Position numbers and translations under genes: made by a program. Of a stretch of 34,904 nucleotides of DNA, positions 32,799 through 34,904 are shown piece after piece. Each line of letters opens with the position of its first letter. The stretch's first letter is position 1. Location: contig RBZT01000791.1 in the NCBI GenBank assembly GCA_003693705.1, forward strand, positions 1-34,904. The letters are read 5' to 3'. Under the pieces are notes generated by a model that saw only the letters and a list, made by a program, of their open reading frames with translations, had not been told where the DNA came from and did no database searches. This DNA is from Polymyxa betae. Taxonomy: Eukaryota; Endomyxa; Phytomyxea; Plasmodiophorida; Plasmodiophoridae.

Positions 32799-34904
32799 CT
32801 ACTCAGCGGCTTCCACATTTCTGTCTTCATCAGTTCCCTCCAGCGGCTGTCCAGCAACTTCCACATTCCCGACTTCATCAGCGACCATGGAAGCTCGGAG
32901 ACAGGCGATGTCGTAAACGCAATCTATCGGCAACGATGCCAGCATGCACGTATGCAAGAGATCTTGGGCATCTTCGAGGTTCTCATGCACCTTCACGATC
33001 CCCTGGCACTTCGACAACAGGACCGGGCGCAGGAGATTCCTCAGGTCGAGGACGCTGATCGTATTCACGCCCACCTGATTCAAAGCGTCGCTGGCCTTCA
33101 CACAGAGCTGATTGAGACGCCTGCCCATTGTGAACGTAAATGACAGAGCCATCTTCTTCTTCACTTTCTGAATACATTGAAGAGCACGATCAAGGAACAC
33201 GTTCGCGATGCCGGCGAATTGATCGCCTTCGTACGCGTCGTACTTGACCTTGAGACGTTCGATGGTCAAGTCCCGAATCCGGTCGAGCAATTCGCTCTCA
33301 TTCTGAAGGAGGATTTTGACGACAACGCTTATATCGGTGATTAATGCAGCCGAGAGCTGTTGAATCCACGAGCCCCGAAAAACCTCAATAATTAGCGATG
33401 TCTCCGTTAGGAATGAGGTCGGGAGACAAACAGCGGAACCATTCAAACCTAGAGAGAAACCACATTAGCAGGCTCTTATGTAACTCAGAAAAAGATTTGC
33501 TAAAATCTAAGCTATTTTCTGATAAAACCGTTCAAACGATTCTGTTGAATTAGCAAACAAACTGATCATATTACTTTCACTGTCATCATTGGACATCTCT
33601 TCAAACATGCTGAATAACGCGAGCCGAATCCTAAACAACAATCAGTATCGGACATCATCTGATTGCAACAACAGCCTACCAGATCTTCTGCCGACCCGGG
33701 ACGTAATCGAGGTGGACCGTCTGATATCAGATTGAAATAGGGAGCGTGTGGGCGTTCATCGATCAGAGCGGCCTCAAGACGTTGTCGCAGATCTTCAACG
33801 ACAGCCTCGCGCAGGTCGTCATCCAGCAGCCTCAACGCCTGCGACGCCTCCCCAACCGCAACGATGCGGATGGCGTCGGTGGCGACATTGAGGAAATGGC
33901 CGATCGTTCCCGGCTCGTCTTCAAGGCCGCATTTCTTCTGCAGCTCGCAGCGCAGAATCGTGGTGACGGTCCCGAGCTGGGCCACGGTCGACTCCAACGC
34001 GCTGGCCGCCTCCGTGATGGGCGAGCGCGCCCCCGGCGCCGCCGTCCGGTAATGCGGCCGCCGCAGCATGAACGAATCCGAGACGATGTTCAACGCGTAC
34101 GAGCTCGTTTGCGTGAACGACGAGAAACTGGCCTCGATGAGGTCCTGGTCGACGCCGGCGAGGGCGGCCGCGTATCTGTCCAACGAATTCTGCATGAACA
34201 GGAGGGCGTCGTGGTCGATGACGTCGACTAGATCGCGTATCGGTTCGCCGCCATCATCAATGCTGTATTCGCCAACAGAATATCTCATCCAGACCAGATT
34301 CCAATAGAGCATCGCGTCCGGATCATCGGACGAAATCTCGAACGGCAGCTCTGCGCAAACACAGCACACAGTCAGACGATTCCATCGCGAACGGACAACG
34401 GGGCGGTCGTACTGGCCAGGCCGGCCTTGTACAGGTCGAGTAGGAGGCGGTGCACGTCGGTGATCGGCTTCTCCTACGAGGACGGTCTCAGCGAAACGTG
34501 CAGTCCGACTCCGGGGAACGGGCGAGTACGACCTCGACCATGGAGCGGACGTAATCGAATAGCATGTGGATCATGCGGCGCGATTTGTCCAGGCGTGGAT
34601 CGCGGGCGTCGTGATCGACGGGGTCGGGCGTGACGGCGACGATCTCGGAGGGCGTCGCCGTCTCTCGTACAGATGATGAACTGCTCGATGGCCGCAATTT
34701 GTCATTTAAATGCTTCTTCTTCTTCTAGATATTCAAATATAAGCCATTGTTGTCTACGGCACGGGCAAGTACGACTTTGGATTTCCTCTTCGATTTCTGA
34801 AACGATTTCGATGACGATGCAGCCGCGTGTGTGATCGTGATCGGGTTATCGGTCGTTGTTTCTGGGGATTCCGAGACCTGGTCGAGGTCGAGAGCGGTGA
34901 ATTG
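32799..34904 (-). CDS. Large helical protein of unknown family, runs off the window
   Basis: The 3' exon 33448-32799 (215 codons) is joined in phase to a large exon ending at 33718 through a 269-nt intron with a GTCCAC donor. The large exon starts near 34355 after a GCGCAG(AG) acceptor. Further upstream are probable exons near 34475-34390 (DVHRLLLDLYKAG), 34690-34535 (RMIHMLFDYVRSMVEV) and a piece reaching the window edge (VSESPETTTDNPITITHAAA), all on the minus strand. The upstream joins are tentative. The protein is helical, with SFTQTSSYALNIVSDSFMLR, GTIGHFLNVATDAIRIVAVG and LNQVGVNTISVLDLRNLLRP; no domain is recognised. High GC in 33730-34700 matches the 431-aa secreted gene at 23520. The 5' end and any signal peptide lie outside. 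Confidence 0.55.

Noticed and set aside
33746-34231. 161-codon plus-strand open frame
   Set aside because: Antisense shadow in the GC-rich minus-strand exon; composition is Arg/Asp-rich as expected for such shadows.

Overview
The window is nuclear DNA of a compact, intron-rich eukaryotic microbe. Most introns are about 45-60 nt, with a CTRAY-like branch point close to the 3' AG. Domain content points to a fungus or close relative, probably early-diverging (chytrid, blastoclad, rozellid or aphelid grade): a GCR1_C DNA-binding domain, a secreted protein with two hevein-type CBM18 chitin-binding modules, a plant-and-fungi atypical dual-specificity phosphatase, a tubby domain and an animal-like EF-hand proline dehydrogenase. 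This placement is inference; no rRNA or organelle marker is present. Gene models were spliced by hand. The ones I trust keep phase across every junction and restore family motifs.

Layout. 1-568 (+): 3' part of a GCR1_C protein, then a GC-rich foldback at 709-843. 2081-3127 and 3868-4848 (-): tandem paralogs of a secreted metallo-hydrolase-like protein with identical intron positions. 5305-5387: a 42-bp tandem duplication in the divergent promoter region they share with the CBM18 gene (5574-6580, +). 6830-7991 (+): Siw14-like phosphatase. 8525-11189 (-): 13-exon proline dehydrogenase with paired EF-hands. 11960-14597 (+): PHD-TFIIS-SPOC transcription regulator of the Bye1/PHF3/DIDO1 type. 15012-17338 (+): splicing factor CWC22. 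17384-18013 (-): intronless DUF488. 18286-20216: low-confidence ORFs. 20693-22612 (-): tubby-domain protein with an unrecognised N-terminal half. 23225-23297 (+): tRNA-Arg(ACG). 23520-24871 (-): large secreted helical protein. 25928-26529 (-): small coiled-coil protein. 26827-27397 (+): possible gene interrupted by an in-frame TGA. 28242-29400 (+): decayed F-box/ankyrin copy, followed by the intact gene at 29644-30906. 31111-31182 (+): tRNA-His(GTG). 31714-32543: two weak candidates on opposite strands. 32799-34904 (-): multi-exon protein running off the right edge.

How the genes relate. The core block (PRODH, PHD-TFIIS-SPOC, CWC22) is housekeeping. The flanks are accessory: secreted proteins (MBL-like pair, CBM18, the 431-aa protein), a duplicating F-box family, short tandem duplications and a possible mobile-element remnant. 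I found no CRISPR array, prokaryotic operon or intact transposon. The most novel items are the tubby fusion, the divergent secreted-gene pair around a duplicated promoter element, the exon-duplicated CBM18 protein and the recurring GTC-type 5' splice sites.
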